The notes under the pieces are model-generated. The model saw only the letters and a list, made by a program, of their open reading frames with translations. It made no database searches and was not told the origin of the DNA. Source: an uncultured Oscillibacter sp. (GTDB lineage Bacteria > Bacillota > Clostridia > Oscillospirales > Oscillospiraceae). Taken from it: DNA of 64,000 nucleotides. The stretch covers positions 62,001 through 126,000 of the forward strand of contig CAJUMX010000005.1 of assembly GCA_910587705.1 (NCBI GenBank), written 5' to 3'. Positions 31,812-41,009 of the stretch are shown one piece after another. Each line of letters starts with the position of its first letter. Position 1 is the first letter of the stretch. A program made the position numbers and the translations under genes.

Positions 31812-33389
31812 TTAGACCGCAGGTCTGGGGGCCGCAGCTTCCCAGCTAAGGCCCATCAGGGTCTCCTGGAAAACGCGGGGATCCATGGTTTTCAGCTTTG
31901 GGGAAATTTGCGGGTGGAAGCCCATCTGGTTTAGGACATCCCGTTCCAGGTCAACGCCGGGGGCAATCTCCAGCAGCGTCATCCCCTCCTGGGTCAGCTT
32001 GAACACCGCCCGCTCCGTAATATACAAGACATTCTGCCCGGCGCGAATAGCATGGCTGCCGGAGAACGTAATCTGCTGAACCTTCTTCACCAGTTTTTTG
32101 ATCCGGCCCTCTCGCAAGATGCTCAGTTTTCCATCCTTGACCGCGACCTTCAAGCCACCAGCTGTCATTGTCCCGCAAAAAAACACGTCGTGGGTAGATT
32201 GGGTGATGTTAATAAACCCGCCCGCGCCCGCGATTTTAGGGCCAAACTTGGATACGTTCACATTGCCGAATTGATCGGCTTCGGCAAGACCCAGATAAGC
32301 CAGGTCTAACCCTCCGCCATCGTAAGTATCGAACTGTGTAGACTGGAACAGGATACAGTCGGGGTTCAAGGAGGCGCCGAAGCCAATATCAGAGACGGGC
32401 ACGCCGCCAATGGGTCCGGATTCGATGGACAGCGTCAGCGCATCCCGGAGCCCCTCCTCTTCCGCCACCTTGCCAACCCCCTCTGGGACGCCGATGCCCA
32501 GATTGATAACAGAGTTGGGGCGAAGCTCCAAAGCGGCCCGGCGGCTGATGACCTTTTTGGCGTCCAGCGTCCTGTCTTGCTCGTCGGGGGAGCGTACCGC
32601 CCGGCAATTGCCGCAATACGCGGGGTTGAACTGTTCGTCAAATGTCATCATATGATTGCGAAGATCGCGGACGGGAATCACGTAGTCTACCAGTGTCCCG
32701 GGAATACGAACCTTCCGCATATCCAAGCTGCCGTAGGGAACCACCTGTTTGACTTGAACAAATACGATACCTCCATTGTTCTTGACAGCCTGGGCAGCCT
32801 GTAGGGATTCCAGATAGCAGGGCTCCTCCTCCATGGAGATGTTGCCCCGTTCGTCCGCAAATGTCCCGCGCAGGAGGGCGTAATCCGGCTTTCTCGCATG
32901 GTGATAACGCAGATACTCAGTCCCGTCCAATTCCATGAGCTCTACGATATCCTCCGTGGTCCGTGGGTTCAGTCTGCCGCCCTCCACCCGGGGATCAACA
33001 AAGGTTTCAAGACCGATGCGGGTAATGGTCGGACGTTTGGCCGCCATGTCCCGGAACATGTGGGAGATCACGCCTTGCGGCAGATTATATGCCTGTAATT
33101 TGTTTTGGGCGATCATATCCTGAATTTTCGTGGCGGGGCCAAAATGGCCGCCCACAATCCAGTCCAGGAGACCCTCATGGGCCATGTGATTCAAGCCCCG
33201 GTCGCCCTTGTCGCCCTGCCCGGAAGAATGCATCCAGCTCAGGTGCTTTGGCTGGCCCGTCTCCAGAAAACGCTTCTCCAGCTCCAGCAACAGCTCTTCG
33301 GCAACATCGTTTCCCCCCATGCCCTGGGAGCAGAGAGTGCTGCCAGAGCGGACCATGGCCGCGGCCTGGGTGGAAGATATAACTTGCAT
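31812..33389 (-). CDS. Acyl-CoA:acetate/propionate CoA-transferase
   Basis: A 525-aa family I CoA-transferase with both subunit halves fused, as in propionate CoA-transferase (Pct) and YdiF. The N-terminal half shows GSTLCSQGMGGNDVAEELL. The C-terminal half has INLGIGVPEGV and the catalytic glutamate in SIESGPIGGVP. It moves CoA between short-chain acyl-CoA and acetate. The start at 33389 (MQVISSTQ) follows GGGTGG. With the MaoC hydratase and LysR regulator upstream on the same strand it forms a small acid-metabolism cluster. Exact acyl substrate unknown. Confidence 0.92.
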   Translation of the reverse strand: MQVISSTQAAAMVRSGSTLCSQGMGGNDVAEELLLELEKRFLETGQPKHLSWMHSSGQGDKGDRGLNHMAHEGLLDWIVGGHFGPATKIQDMIAQNKLQAYNLPQGVISHMFRDMAAKRPTITRIGLETFVDPRVEGGRLNPRTTEDIVELMELDGTEYLRYHHARKPDYALLRGTFADERGNISMEEEPCYLESLQAAQAVKNNGGIVFVQVKQVVPYGSLDMRKVRIPGTLVDYVIPVRDLRNHMMTFDEQFNPAYCGNCRAVRSPDEQDRTLDAKKVISRRAALELRPNSVINLGIGVPEGVGKVAEEEGLRDALTLSIESGPIGGVPVSDIGFGASLNPDCILFQSTQFDTYDGGGLDLAYLGLAEADQFGNVNVSKFGPKIAGAGGFINITQSTHDVFFCGTMTAGGLKVAVKDGKLSILREGRIKKLVKKVQQITFSGSHAIRAGQNVLYITERAVFKLTQEGMTLLEIAPGVDLERDVLNQMGFHPQISPKLKTMDPRVFQETLMGLSWEAAAPRPAV

Positions 33390-33491
33390 GTAAAACCACC
33401 CGCTTTCTTTCAAAAATATGGTTTACCATTGGTGTTCAGCGCGGTGTCTCGTTTTCTAAAGGATAACACGTCCCTCCGGACAAAGGGCACG

Positions 33492-33920
33492 TCACAGGAT
33501 ATACTCTTGCCCCTCCCCGACAATGACCAATTCTTCCCGTTGGTTATAGCATTCGGTCTTAATTTTGACCCGGCGCTTTTCATCCACTTTTTCAGTGACC
33601 GTAGCGACCGCGGTAATGGTGTCGCCCACATAAGTCGGTTTCAGGAATTTCAACGTCTGACCGGAGTAAACATTTCCGAAGGTAGACTGGGTCATGACGG
33701 TGGAAATCAAGCCCGCGACCATCATTCCCGGGATGATTACGTTCTCGAAACGAGTGTTCAGGGCGTATTCCTTGTTGATGTGGACCGGATTCATATCTCC
33801 GGTGAGTCCCACCCAAAGGACCATATCCGTCTCCGTCATGGTTTTGGTAAATGTCTCCACATCTCCGATGTGGATATCCTCCCAGTGTTTGATTTTTTTC
33901 GTGTAATTCGTAGCAAACAC
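33492..33920 (-). CDS. MaoC-like (R)-specific enoyl-CoA hydratase
   Basis: A 142-aa hot-dog-fold protein of the MaoC/PhaJ family. The hydratase signature is present: D-M-N-P-V-H-I-N (about residues 42-49) followed by TRFENVIIPGMMVAGLIS. It hydrates trans-2-enoyl-CoA to 3-hydroxyacyl-CoA. The apparent start is a GTG at 33920 with AAAGG unusually close, and no ATG is available near it, so the N-terminus is uncertain. It is upstream of the CoA-transferase by about 100 nt. Confidence 0.88.
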   Translation of the reverse strand: MFATNYTKKIKHWEDIHIGDVETFTKTMTETDMVLWVGLTGDMNPVHINKEYALNTRFENVIIPGMMVAGLISTVMTQSTFGNVYSGQTLKFLKPTYVGDTITAVATVTEKVDEKRRVKIKTECYNQREELVIVGEGQEYIL

Positions 33921-34370
33921 CCTTTCTAAATAATCGCGGCGCCACGCAGCTACCGACCCGCAGTTGCACTTTTGGGTATTCCGCTGGACGCGGGAAACGC
34001 GTCAGTACGGATGCTGGATACAAGGAGACGCGATCAGAAATCGGACCCGATATCCTGATCCGCAAAGCCTCGCCCAGAGCTCATTTGCCGAGGCTTCCCC
34101 CTCTAATCAAACAGTATTATATAATTTTCCGCAATCTTTTTCTATTCTATTTATTAATGAAATCGATGGAAGTTTTTTGGGAAGTACATATAATTCAATA
34201 ATTTTAATTCATCTATTTTATCAAAAATATTAATAATACATTTGACGCGATGACTTTCCTCCCTCAAAAAGTCGGGAAAGCAAATCAAAGAATATCCCCT
34301 GATGCAAAGCGGCAGCCGCTGCACCAGGGGAAGCGATTCTATCGGGACAGCCAGAAGATGCTTGACCGGC
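33921..34370. other. Intergenic region, AT-rich, with one hairpin
   Basis: About 450 bases between lysR and the MaoC gene. A nested hairpin at 34296-34330 (CCCCTG/CAGGGG with inner TGCA and GCGGC pairs) may end the LysR message but has no T-run. The very AT-rich stretch 34090-34240 probably carries the promoter of the MaoC/CoA-transferase unit. A minus-strand frame at 34154-34381 lacks a ribosome site and is not supported. Confidence 0.45.
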
Positions 34371-35264
34371 TCATAGGTCATCCTCCGGAAGATTCTTTTG
34401 CAGATACTGTAAAAAAATCCGGCAAGCCTTCGTCATATACTTCTGCTTGTTCCAGGCAAGAACAATGTCCCAATACTTCATACAGTCCGACAAGGGAATA
34501 CATTTGATATTTGGAGACGGATGCTTGTCAAGCACGGGCTTAGGGAGAATGGAAACCCCCCGATTACAGGAAACAATCTCAACCATGAAATCCCACTGGG
34601 AACTGAGAACCGCGATTTTAGGACGAAATCCCGCGGCATGGCAAGCCGCAATGATCTGATGGTGCAGGATGAAGTCCTGATTGAAAATCGCGAAGTGCTC
34701 GTCTTTCAGTTCCGCAACCGTTAGGACCTCCGCGTTTGACAAGGGATGGCTCTTGTGCAGAAGCGCCACATTTCTCTGCGTAGAAAAATGGCAGCAGTCA
34801 AAAGAAGGAGGGCGGGACGCGCTTAGCGTGACCGCGATGTCCACCTCGCCTTTCTCAACCAGTTCATCAATTTTTTTCGCGCCATCTTCAATGATGTTGA
34901 TTTTGATATTGGGGTAGGCTTCTGAAAAATTGGGCAGAATGTCTCCGAAAAAGCAGGCTCCAAACAGCGGAGAAAGTCCCAGTTTGACGATGCCGGAACT
35001 GGTTTCGCTGAAGTTGGTTACGTTCTCCACAGTTTCCTGATAAGTTTCTATGATCTTCAAGGCACCTTCCATCAGTCGGGTGCCTTCGTCCGTAAGCAAC
35101 TGCTTCCTATTGAAGGAATAGAAGAGCCGCACGCATAGCTCCTCTTCCATCTTCTTTACAGCCGCAGACAGCGTCGGCTGAGAAACTCCCAATTTTTCAG
35201 CCGCGCGAGAGAAGCTTTCCTCCCGCGCGACAGCCATGAAATAGGAAAGCTGCTTGATGTCCAT
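34371..35264 (-). CDS. LysR family transcriptional regulator
   Basis: A 297-aa LTTR. The N-terminal winged helix covers residues 1-60 (SYFMAVAREESFSRAAEKLG, VSQPTLSAAVKKMEEEL), and the rest is the periplasmic-binding-like effector domain (VKLGLSPLFGACFFGDILP). Start at MDIKQLSYF (35264), with GGAGGGGGC upstream; the longer frame overlaps this ribosome site. It is read in the same direction as the MaoC, CoA-transferase and hydrolase genes and probably controls them. Effector unknown. Confidence 0.93.
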   Translation of the reverse strand: MDIKQLSYFMAVAREESFSRAAEKLGVSQPTLSAAVKKMEEELCVRLFYSFNRKQLLTDEGTRLMEGALKIIETYQETVENVTNFSETSSGIVKLGLSPLFGACFFGDILPNFSEAYPNIKINIIEDGAKKIDELVEKGEVDIAVTLSASRPPSFDCCHFSTQRNVALLHKSHPLSNAEVLTVAELKDEHFAIFNQDFILHHQIIAACHAAGFRPKIAVLSSQWDFMVEIVSCNRGVSILPKPVLDKHPSPNIKCIPLSDCMKYWDIVLAWNKQKYMTKACRIFLQYLQKNLPEDDL

Positions 35265-36028
35265 GACGCCCCCTCCAATCATTTCCAATCGAGTATCCTA
35301 TTCGGTTTCTGATCTATGAAGTAAAATGGTTGTGTCCGCAGTCCCTTTGGCGATCCCGCTTGCATTTTGGCAAGCGGAAAGCAACGAGGTCTCCGCGCCG
35401 CGATAATTCTATAAGTTTGATCGATCTTTCAAAACAGTCGTTGCCTTGGCCCGGTTCATCCCCATGAGACGGCCACATCGGGCATCGCTGGCCTTTACGA
35501 GTTGCCGGCCGGTTTTCCGGCGCAGCCACTCCCATGCTCCGCCAGCTTCTTTCTGGCGACAAGGCAGACTGGACGATCGGTCTTCTCGGCACTGGTGGCA
35601 ATGGATACGATTTCAACTTGGGTCTCCAGCCCACTTTTTCCCCGAACCCTCCATTACAAGCTCGGCCATGGACCCCCTGCCAATATGTCGCGGCAGGCAA
35701 ATAAAAGTTTTGTCATATTTTAAGCGCTCCGTTTTGCTTTTCATAAGCAGTGTAGCACAGTTCTGCCGCCCCGTCGAGAGAAATATCCTCAGAAGCTCCA
35801 GCACATGGCCATTACACTGGTCCGTCAGGGGCTTGCCGCCGGTATTTTTCCTGACGCTTTGGCGGCAAAGCTTTCAAATATGATCAAAAAGGATTTTCAG
35901 AGTCCGGAGAACATTCCGGTATATTTGACTTAGAAAAGGACCTCTCCACGAGCAGAACCGCTGACACGGCGCATCCATACTTATTTCCAGATGGCAGAAA
36001 GAAATTGACGTATTTGCGACATCCAGAA
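35265..36028. other. Long intergenic region with a gene remnant
   Basis: About 760 bases between divergent regulators. The first 440 bases show no credible gene on either strand. A plus-strand frame at 35763-35933 ends in a protein-like 42-residue tail (MAITLVRQGLAAGIFPDALA ... IPVYLT, ATG at 35805) without ribosome site or promoter, probably the 3' remains of a lost gene. The right end holds the RpiR promoter. Confidence 0.4.
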
Positions 36029-36057
36029 TAGACATCAAGTCTGCCCTGTGGTATAAT
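36029..36057 (+). promoter_or_regulatory. Promoter of the RpiR regulator gene
   Basis: TAGACA (36029-36034), 17-bp spacer, TATAAT (36052-36057), 26 bp before the ATG at 36083. Confidence 0.7.
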
Positions 36058-36082
36058 TTCGTTGATAGGAGGCGAGGCGTTT

Positions 36083-36940
36083 ATGGAAAATGTAATCGCG
36101 GAACGGGTGAAAGAAGCGAAGCTAACAAAAGTGCAAAGAAAAATCGCGGAGTATTTCATACAGAATCCGGAAAAAGTGGGCATGAGCTCTTCCATGGAGG
36201 TAGCTAAAGCAATCGGAGTCAGTGACGCTTCCATTACGCGCTTTGCCAGAGCTATTCGTTATGAAGGCTTTACGGATTTGAAAAATGATATTTACAGCAA
36301 TTTAGCGATGCAGGCTACCGGCGGGGTCAACAGTCTGTCACTGGTGGATCGTTTTGATTCCAATCAAGCTGAATATGCCAGTGAGGACCCCTGCGAGTCT
36401 TATAAGAAAATAGTCCAGTTTAATCTGAAATGGACATTTCAAAATAACAGCGAAGAGGCGTTTAATCAGGTGGTATCCATGCTGGCCCAGGCAAAGCACC
36501 GTTATATCATCGGGTTCCGCGGCTGTTTGGGGCTTGCGAATCAATTCGCGTGGATGATGCGTTTTTTAGTGGATCACGTGATCGCTATTTCGGACGAAGG
36601 TACTGGTGGAATCGGAAGTCTACAGGATATCACCTCGGAGGACTGTGTGCTATTCTTTTCTCTTAGCCGTTATTACCGTTCTGACCAGAAGCTGGCTCAG
36701 CTGGCAAAAAAACGCGGCGCGCAAATTTGCTTGATTACCAACAGTTCCCTGTCCCCATTGGTGGGACTCGCGGATGTGGTATTGCTGGCGCAGACCCGGA
36801 ACGCAGTTTTTTTCAACTCAACCATTGCGCTTAATGTAATTTCTGAGTATCTTTTAACGAAACTTTCTCAAATATGCTCAACACGTTATCGTGATTTGGC
36901 CGCGGAGCGGGACGAGCTGACGGAAGATCTACGTTTGTGA
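36083..36940 (+). CDS. RpiR/MurR family regulator (HTH-SIS)
   Basis: A 285-aa regulator. The N-terminal HTH (residues about 1-75) shows EVAKAIGVSDASITRFARAI. The SIS domain covers about 115-265 (YIIGFRGCLGLANQFAWMMR, FFSLSRYYRSDQKLAQLAKK), which normally binds a phosphosugar or related ligand. Start at 36083 behind AGGAGG. It lies directly upstream of, and co-directional with, a hydroxyacid dehydrogenase / TRAP transporter cluster, so it is the likely controller. The inverted repeat at 37071-37113 is its best operator candidate. Confidence 0.93.
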   Translation: MENVIAERVKEAKLTKVQRKIAEYFIQNPEKVGMSSSMEVAKAIGVSDASITRFARAIRYEGFTDLKNDIYSNLAMQATGGVNSLSLVDRFDSNQAEYASEDPCESYKKIVQFNLKWTFQNNSEEAFNQVVSMLAQAKHRYIIGFRGCLGLANQFAWMMRFLVDHVIAISDEGTGGIGSLQDITSEDCVLFFSLSRYYRSDQKLAQLAKKRGAQICLITNSSLSPLVGLADVVLLAQTRNAVFFNSTIALNVISEYLLTKLSQICSTRYRDLAAERDELTEDLRL

Positions 36941-36960
36941 AAAAGCTGGCAAGTTATAGT

Positions 36961-36993
36961 AAAAAAGGACAGGCTATCGCCTGTCCTTTTTTT
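36961..36993 (+). terminator. Rho-independent terminator after rpiR
   Basis: A perfect stem AAAAAAGGACAGGC/GCCTGTCCTTTTTT with a TATC loop and a long T-run. It separates the regulator from the catabolic operon. Confidence 0.95.
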
Positions 36994-37037
36994 GCATTAC
37001 TTACAAAAAAAATGTTGTATTTTCTTCATATTCTATA

Positions 37038-37067
37038 TTGACGAAGTATACACAACTCATGTATGAT
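37038..37067 (+). promoter_or_regulatory. Promoter of the dehydrogenase/TRAP cluster
   Basis: TTGACG (37038-37043), 18-bp spacer, TATGAT (37062-37067), directly upstream of an inverted repeat. Confidence 0.7.
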
Positions 37068-37070
37068 ATA

Positions 37071-37113
37071 GATGCAATCACTACTAAATATATATTTTTG
37101 AAATGATTGCATC
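37071..37113. promoter_or_regulatory. Inverted repeat at the promoter, candidate RpiR operator
   Basis: Perfect 10-bp arms GATGCAATCA (37071-37080) and TGATTGCATC (37104-37113), separated by 23 AT-rich bases. The first arm begins 4 bp after the -10 box, so a bound regulator would block transcription. It could also fold as a 5' mRNA stem. Confidence 0.6.
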
Positions 37114-37158
37114 ACCTTGCGCAAAACGCGCATGGAAAAGGAGGAAAGAGCGCATTTT

Positions 37159-38082
37159 ATGATTGTATATCTAAGCGAGTACATTTACCCGGAGGCGGTC
37201 AAAACTCTGAAGGAACATGCCACAGTCGTAGATAATTTTGACCACATCGAAGAAATCGACGCCATCATTCTGCGGAACATCTCGGTCACCGCCGAAATGA
37301 TGGACCGAGCGAAAAAACTAAAGGTCATCGTCAAACACGGCATCGGCTGCAACACCATCGACGTAAAAGCCGCTAAAGAACGGGGAATTCAGGTGACCTA
37401 CACCCCCACCGCAAACGCGGACTCTGTGGCGGAGATGACGGTGGGCCTGTTCCTGACTCTGGAGCGGCGAATCTATGAGGCCAACGTTAAGTGCCGCCGG
37501 AGCGAGTTTACTACCATCGCCCCCAGTGATTTCCTGGGGACGGAGATTCTGGACAAGACCTTCGGGCAGATCGGCATGGGAAACATCGCCCAGCGGGTTG
37601 CTCACATCATGAGCGCCGGTTTTGGCGCAAAGGTCCTGGGCTATGACCCCTACGTGTCAGCCGAGGACGCCGTTAAACGGGGCTTTGAAAAGGTGGAGAC
37701 CCTGGAGGAGCTGCTGGAGCGCTCCGACCTGGTAAACATCAACGTGCCCTTAGTAAAGTCTACGGAGAACATGATCTCCGGTAAGCTGTTTGACCACTTC
37801 AAACCAGGCGCGGTGTTCGTCAACGCAGCCCGAGGCGCTGTTATCAATGAGGACGACCTGTATAACGCGCTTGTCTCCGGAAAGCTGAAGGCCGCGGCCT
37901 GCGACACTTTTGTGAACGAACCTCCCACAGCGGAAAACAAGCTCCTGTCCCTGCCTAATTTCAGCGCCACGCCTCATTTGGGCGGAAATACCGAGGACGC
38001 CCTCCGCAAAGCCGGCATCGAGGTCGTCGAGGAGACCCTCAATGTTCTTGCCGGCAAGAAACCCATTCACCCGGTTCCCTAA
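37159..38082 (+). CDS. D-2-hydroxyacid dehydrogenase (SerA/PdxB-like)
   Basis: A 307-aa NAD-dependent dehydrogenase. The nucleotide-binding loop is GQIGMGNIAQRVA (about residues 135-147, G-x-G-x-x-A form). Catalytic Arg, Glu and His are seen in NAARGAVINEDDL, DTFVNEPP and TPHLGGNTEDA. It interconverts a 2-hydroxyacid and 2-oxoacid in the cytoplasm. Start chosen at MIVYLSEYIYP (37159); upstream in-frame ATGs overlap the GGAGG. It is the first gene before dctPQM, suggesting that it oxidises or reduces the imported acid. Confidence 0.9.
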   Translation: MIVYLSEYIYPEAVKTLKEHATVVDNFDHIEEIDAIILRNISVTAEMMDRAKKLKVIVKHGIGCNTIDVKAAKERGIQVTYTPTANADSVAEMTVGLFLTLERRIYEANVKCRRSEFTTIAPSDFLGTEILDKTFGQIGMGNIAQRVAHIMSAGFGAKVLGYDPYVSAEDAVKRGFEKVETLEELLERSDLVNINVPLVKSTENMISGKLFDHFKPGAVFVNAARGAVINEDDLYNALVSGKLKAAACDTFVNEPPTAENKLLSLPNFSATPHLGGNTEDALRKAGIEVVEETLNVLAGKKPIHPVP

Positions 38083-38128
38083 AATTGGTGGTTTTGCGGT
38101 TATTTTATAGCCAGAAAGGAAAAAAATC

Positions 38129-39169
38129 ATGAAAAAAAGAATGGCTTTGTTTCTCAGTGTGGTCATGGCTATCGCTCTTTTGACCGGATGCAGCGGTAAT
38201 GGCGGAAACCGTGCGGACACACCTTCGGACTCCTCAAATTCCAGCGGGGAGACCGTTAAGATTCAGCTGGCGCACAGTGACACGGAAAACGAGGATGGTA
38301 TTCATCAGAAGATGTCTATGCTGTTCGCAAATTATGTCAAGGAACTCTCTAACGGCGCCATGGAGATTGAAATTGTTGGCAACGGCCAGCTTGGCGGTGA
38401 ACGGGATCTAGTAGAGGGAATGCAGCTTGGCACCATTGAGATGGCCTCTACCGCAAACATGGTCCTCAGCAATTTTGACCCCAGGTTTTCCGTTCTGGAT
38501 CTGCCCTACCTCATTACGGATTACGAAACCGCTTATAAAATCCTGGACTCTGACGTGATGCGGGAATTGACGGACAACTTCGCGGAGCAGAGCGGAATTC
38601 GCGTTCTGACTTACGGCCAAGGCGGCTTCCGGCAGGTAATCGGCAATATCGCCGTTAACGCTCTATCCGATCTAAAAGGCATGAAAATCCGTGTTCCCGA
38701 GAGTGATATTTACATCGACACCTTTAACGCGCTGGGAGCTAATCCCACCCCTCTGGCCTATACAGAGACGTTTACCGCTTTGCAGCAGGGCACGGTGGAC
38801 GCTTTTGAGATTACGCCCGCGGTCGTTCTCTCAGCGGGATTCTTCGAGGTCTGCTCCGATATTTCCATGATCAATCATTTATACAGCCCCAACCCCTTCA
38901 TGATTTCTGAGAGCCTTTTCCAGAGTTTAAGCGAGGAACAGCAGGGCATCTTGACAGAGGCCGCTCAGAAAGCGGCGGCCGACCAACGCAAGTGGCTGGA
39001 GGATGGAGAAACCGAAACCTTGGCCAGTTTGGAGGAGAAAGGCATGACGGTTAATTACCCGGACCTTCCCGAGCTTCAAAATGCCGTGGAAGCCTCCGGC
39101 TTGTATGACAAATACAAGAGCACAATCGGGGAGGAACTGTTTCAAAATATCCAGGCCCTTTGCCGGTAA
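38129..39169 (+). CDS. dctP: TRAP transporter substrate-binding lipoprotein DctP
   Basis: A 346-aa binding protein. The lipoprotein signal ends in IALLTGCSG (Cys22). The DctP fold is indicated by ANMVLSNFDPRFSVLDLPYL, then KGMKIRVPESDIYIDTFNALGANPTPLAY with the carboxylate-binding arginine, and EVFTALQQGTVDAFE-like text. It binds a carboxylate outside the membrane and hands it to DctQM. It is followed 45 nt later by dctQ. Ligand unknown, probably an organic acid given the neighbouring dehydrogenase. Confidence 0.94.
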   Translation: MKKRMALFLSVVMAIALLTGCSGNGGNRADTPSDSSNSSGETVKIQLAHSDTENEDGIHQKMSMLFANYVKELSNGAMEIEIVGNGQLGGERDLVEGMQLGTIEMASTANMVLSNFDPRFSVLDLPYLITDYETAYKILDSDVMRELTDNFAEQSGIRVLTYGQGGFRQVIGNIAVNALSDLKGMKIRVPESDIYIDTFNALGANPTPLAYTETFTALQQGTVDAFEITPAVVLSAGFFEVCSDISMINHLYSPNPFMISESLFQSLSEEQQGILTEAAQKAAADQRKWLEDGETETLASLEEKGMTVNYPDLPELQNAVEASGLYDKYKSTIGEELFQNIQALCR

Positions 39170-39214
39170 GGACCATGCTGAGGCGGTACGGTCCGCCTGG
39201 GAAGGGAGTTATTC

Positions 39215-39715
39215 ATGAAGCATTTTAATCGGGTGTGCGACCTGATCTGCTCGGGAATCCTAGGGCTTTGTTCCCTACTAGTCGTGATCATGCTCTGTTG
39301 CTCCGCATTGCAGGTGTTCAGCCGGTATGTCATGGGCAGCTCGTTTACTTGGACTGAGGAAACGGCGCGTTACTGTTTTATCTGGCTGGACCTCCTCGGA
39401 GCGTCGGTCTTGGTTTATCGGGGTGGTCACGCGGTGGTTGATCTATTTTCGAGCAAGCTGCGTGATTTGACAAAAAAAGTATATCAGACGGTCGTTTATG
39501 TATCCGTGTTTTATGTCGGTGTAATCTTTGCCCGTTATGGCCTTGCGCTTTCCGCTCGCACCTTTGGTCAAACCAGTCCATCTTTAAAGCTCTCCATGGG
39601 CGTGGTGTATGGCGTGATTCCCCTTTGTGGCGTCTTAGTCTGCATTTTCATCATAAACCGGGTAATCAATGTCTGGCTGGCACAGGAGCCGAAAGAAGAG
39701 GTGAAAAATCAATAA
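39215..39715 (+). CDS. dctQ: TRAP transporter small permease DctQ
   Basis: A 166-aa membrane protein with four helices (about residues 13-35, 47-67, 88-108, 128-150) and the DctQ motif FTWTEETARYCFIWLDLLGA (about 44-63). The stop overlaps the dctM start in a TAATG junction, which ensures coupled synthesis of the two permease subunits. Confidence 0.92.
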   Translation: MKHFNRVCDLICSGILGLCSLLVVIMLCCSALQVFSRYVMGSSFTWTEETARYCFIWLDLLGASVLVYRGGHAVVDLFSSKLRDLTKKVYQTVVYVSVFYVGVIFARYGLALSARTFGQTSPSLKLSMGVVYGVIPLCGVLVCIFIINRVINVWLAQEPKEEVKNQ

Positions 39716-41001
39716 TGGGCATTCTTCTACTTGGTATGCTGCTGGTTATGATTTTCTTTGGAATTCCGATCGGGTTTACGATCCTGCTGTCCAGCAGCCT
39801 ATTCCTGCAAATTACCGATTTGAAACCCTTGGTGGTTGTGGCCCAGAAGCTGGCACTGGGGCTGGATTCCAGCAGTCTCCTGGCAATCCCGCTGTTTACA
39901 TTGATGGGGTATATCATGGAAGCTTGCGGACTTTCCAAGCGGCTGGTCGACTGGGTATATTCCATCTTTGGGCACATTCGGGGTTCGTTGGGCATTGTCG
40001 CCATTATTTGCTGCACGATTTTCGCGGCGCTGTCCGGTTCTGGGCCCGCGACCGTCATGGCCATTGGGTCATTGCTGATCCCTGCCATGAAGGAAAACGG
40101 ATACCCGCCTCACACCGCCGCCGGCCTGACCGCGATGGCAGGCGCCCTGGGACCAATCATCCCTCCGAGCATCGTGATGATCGTCTATGGAACAACTATG
40201 GGTGTCTCCATCACCAAGATGTTTATGGGCGGTATTTTGCCGGGGCTTCTGATTGCTCTTTTTCTGGTAATCGCCAATCAGATTGTCACAAAAAAGTTTG
40301 ACTTGACGATTTCTACGGAGCATCATTCCTTCCGGGATATCCTGCGAATTACTTGGCGGGCATTGCCAACCCTGCTGCTCCCGGTATTGATTCTAGGCGG
40401 TATCTATGGCGGGGTTGTCACACCTACAGAGTCCGCCACCGTAGGGTGCGTGTATTCGCTCATTCTGGCCCTGGTCTATCGGAAAATCAACCTGAAATCT
40501 TTTTCAGAAATTCTTCGAAAAACAGTGGAAACTACCGCAATGATCGCCATTCTTACCGGCTCTGCCGCTGTTTTTGGCTGGATCCTCTCTACCACGAGGA
40601 TTCCCACGCAAATCGCCAATATAGTAATCCCGATGCTGAATGGCAGCAAGACCTTGTATTGGATTTTGCTAATGGCCGTGCTGCTGTTTATCGGCTGCTT
40701 GATGGACGCTCTGGCCAGTATCGTGATGCTGGCGCCCATTTTGGTCCCAATTGGCACAGCTATGGGAATCCATGAAATTCACTTGGGCATTGTTTTTTGC
40801 GTGACGTTGATTGTGGGCTTTGTTACGCCGCCCTTTGGCGCAAATCTGTTCTCTGTGGTAGGCTTGACAAAACTCCCCTTTGCTGAAGTGGTGAAAGGCG
40901 TGATTCCCTTCCTGTGCGCGGCCATCATTGTGCTGCTGCTCATGGTGATTTTTCCGCAGATTTCTCTTCTAATTCCCAGTCTGATCACAGCCGCAGCTTA
41001 G
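39715..41001 (+). CDS. dctM: TRAP transporter large permease DctM
   Basis: A 428-aa membrane protein with about 12 helices, of the DctM/SiaM type. GIPIGFTILLSSSLFL is at the N-terminus, and the signature AALSGSGPATVMAIGSLLIPAM with GALGPIIPPSIVMIVYG is at about 100-165. I chose the ATG at 39715; the 30 upstream codons in the same frame overlap dctQ. It works as a sodium-driven importer with DctP and DctQ. An amidohydrolase-like gene follows 8 nt later. Confidence 0.94.
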   Translation: MGILLLGMLLVMIFFGIPIGFTILLSSSLFLQITDLKPLVVVAQKLALGLDSSSLLAIPLFTLMGYIMEACGLSKRLVDWVYSIFGHIRGSLGIVAIICCTIFAALSGSGPATVMAIGSLLIPAMKENGYPPHTAAGLTAMAGALGPIIPPSIVMIVYGTTMGVSITKMFMGGILPGLLIALFLVIANQIVTKKFDLTISTEHHSFRDILRITWRALPTLLLPVLILGGIYGGVVTPTESATVGCVYSLILALVYRKINLKSFSEILRKTVETTAMIAILTGSAAVFGWILSTTRIPTQIANIVIPMLNGSKTLYWILLMAVLLFIGCLMDALASIVMLAPILVPIGTAMGIHEIHLGIVFCVTLIVGFVTPPFGANLFSVVGLTKLPFAEVVKGVIPFLCAAIIVLLLMVIFPQISLLIPSLITAAA

Positions 41002-41009
41002 GAGGATGT

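Noticed and set aside
34154..34381. 75-codon minus-strand frame after lysR
   Set aside because: It begins inside lysR in another frame, has no ribosome site, and runs into very AT-rich DNA.
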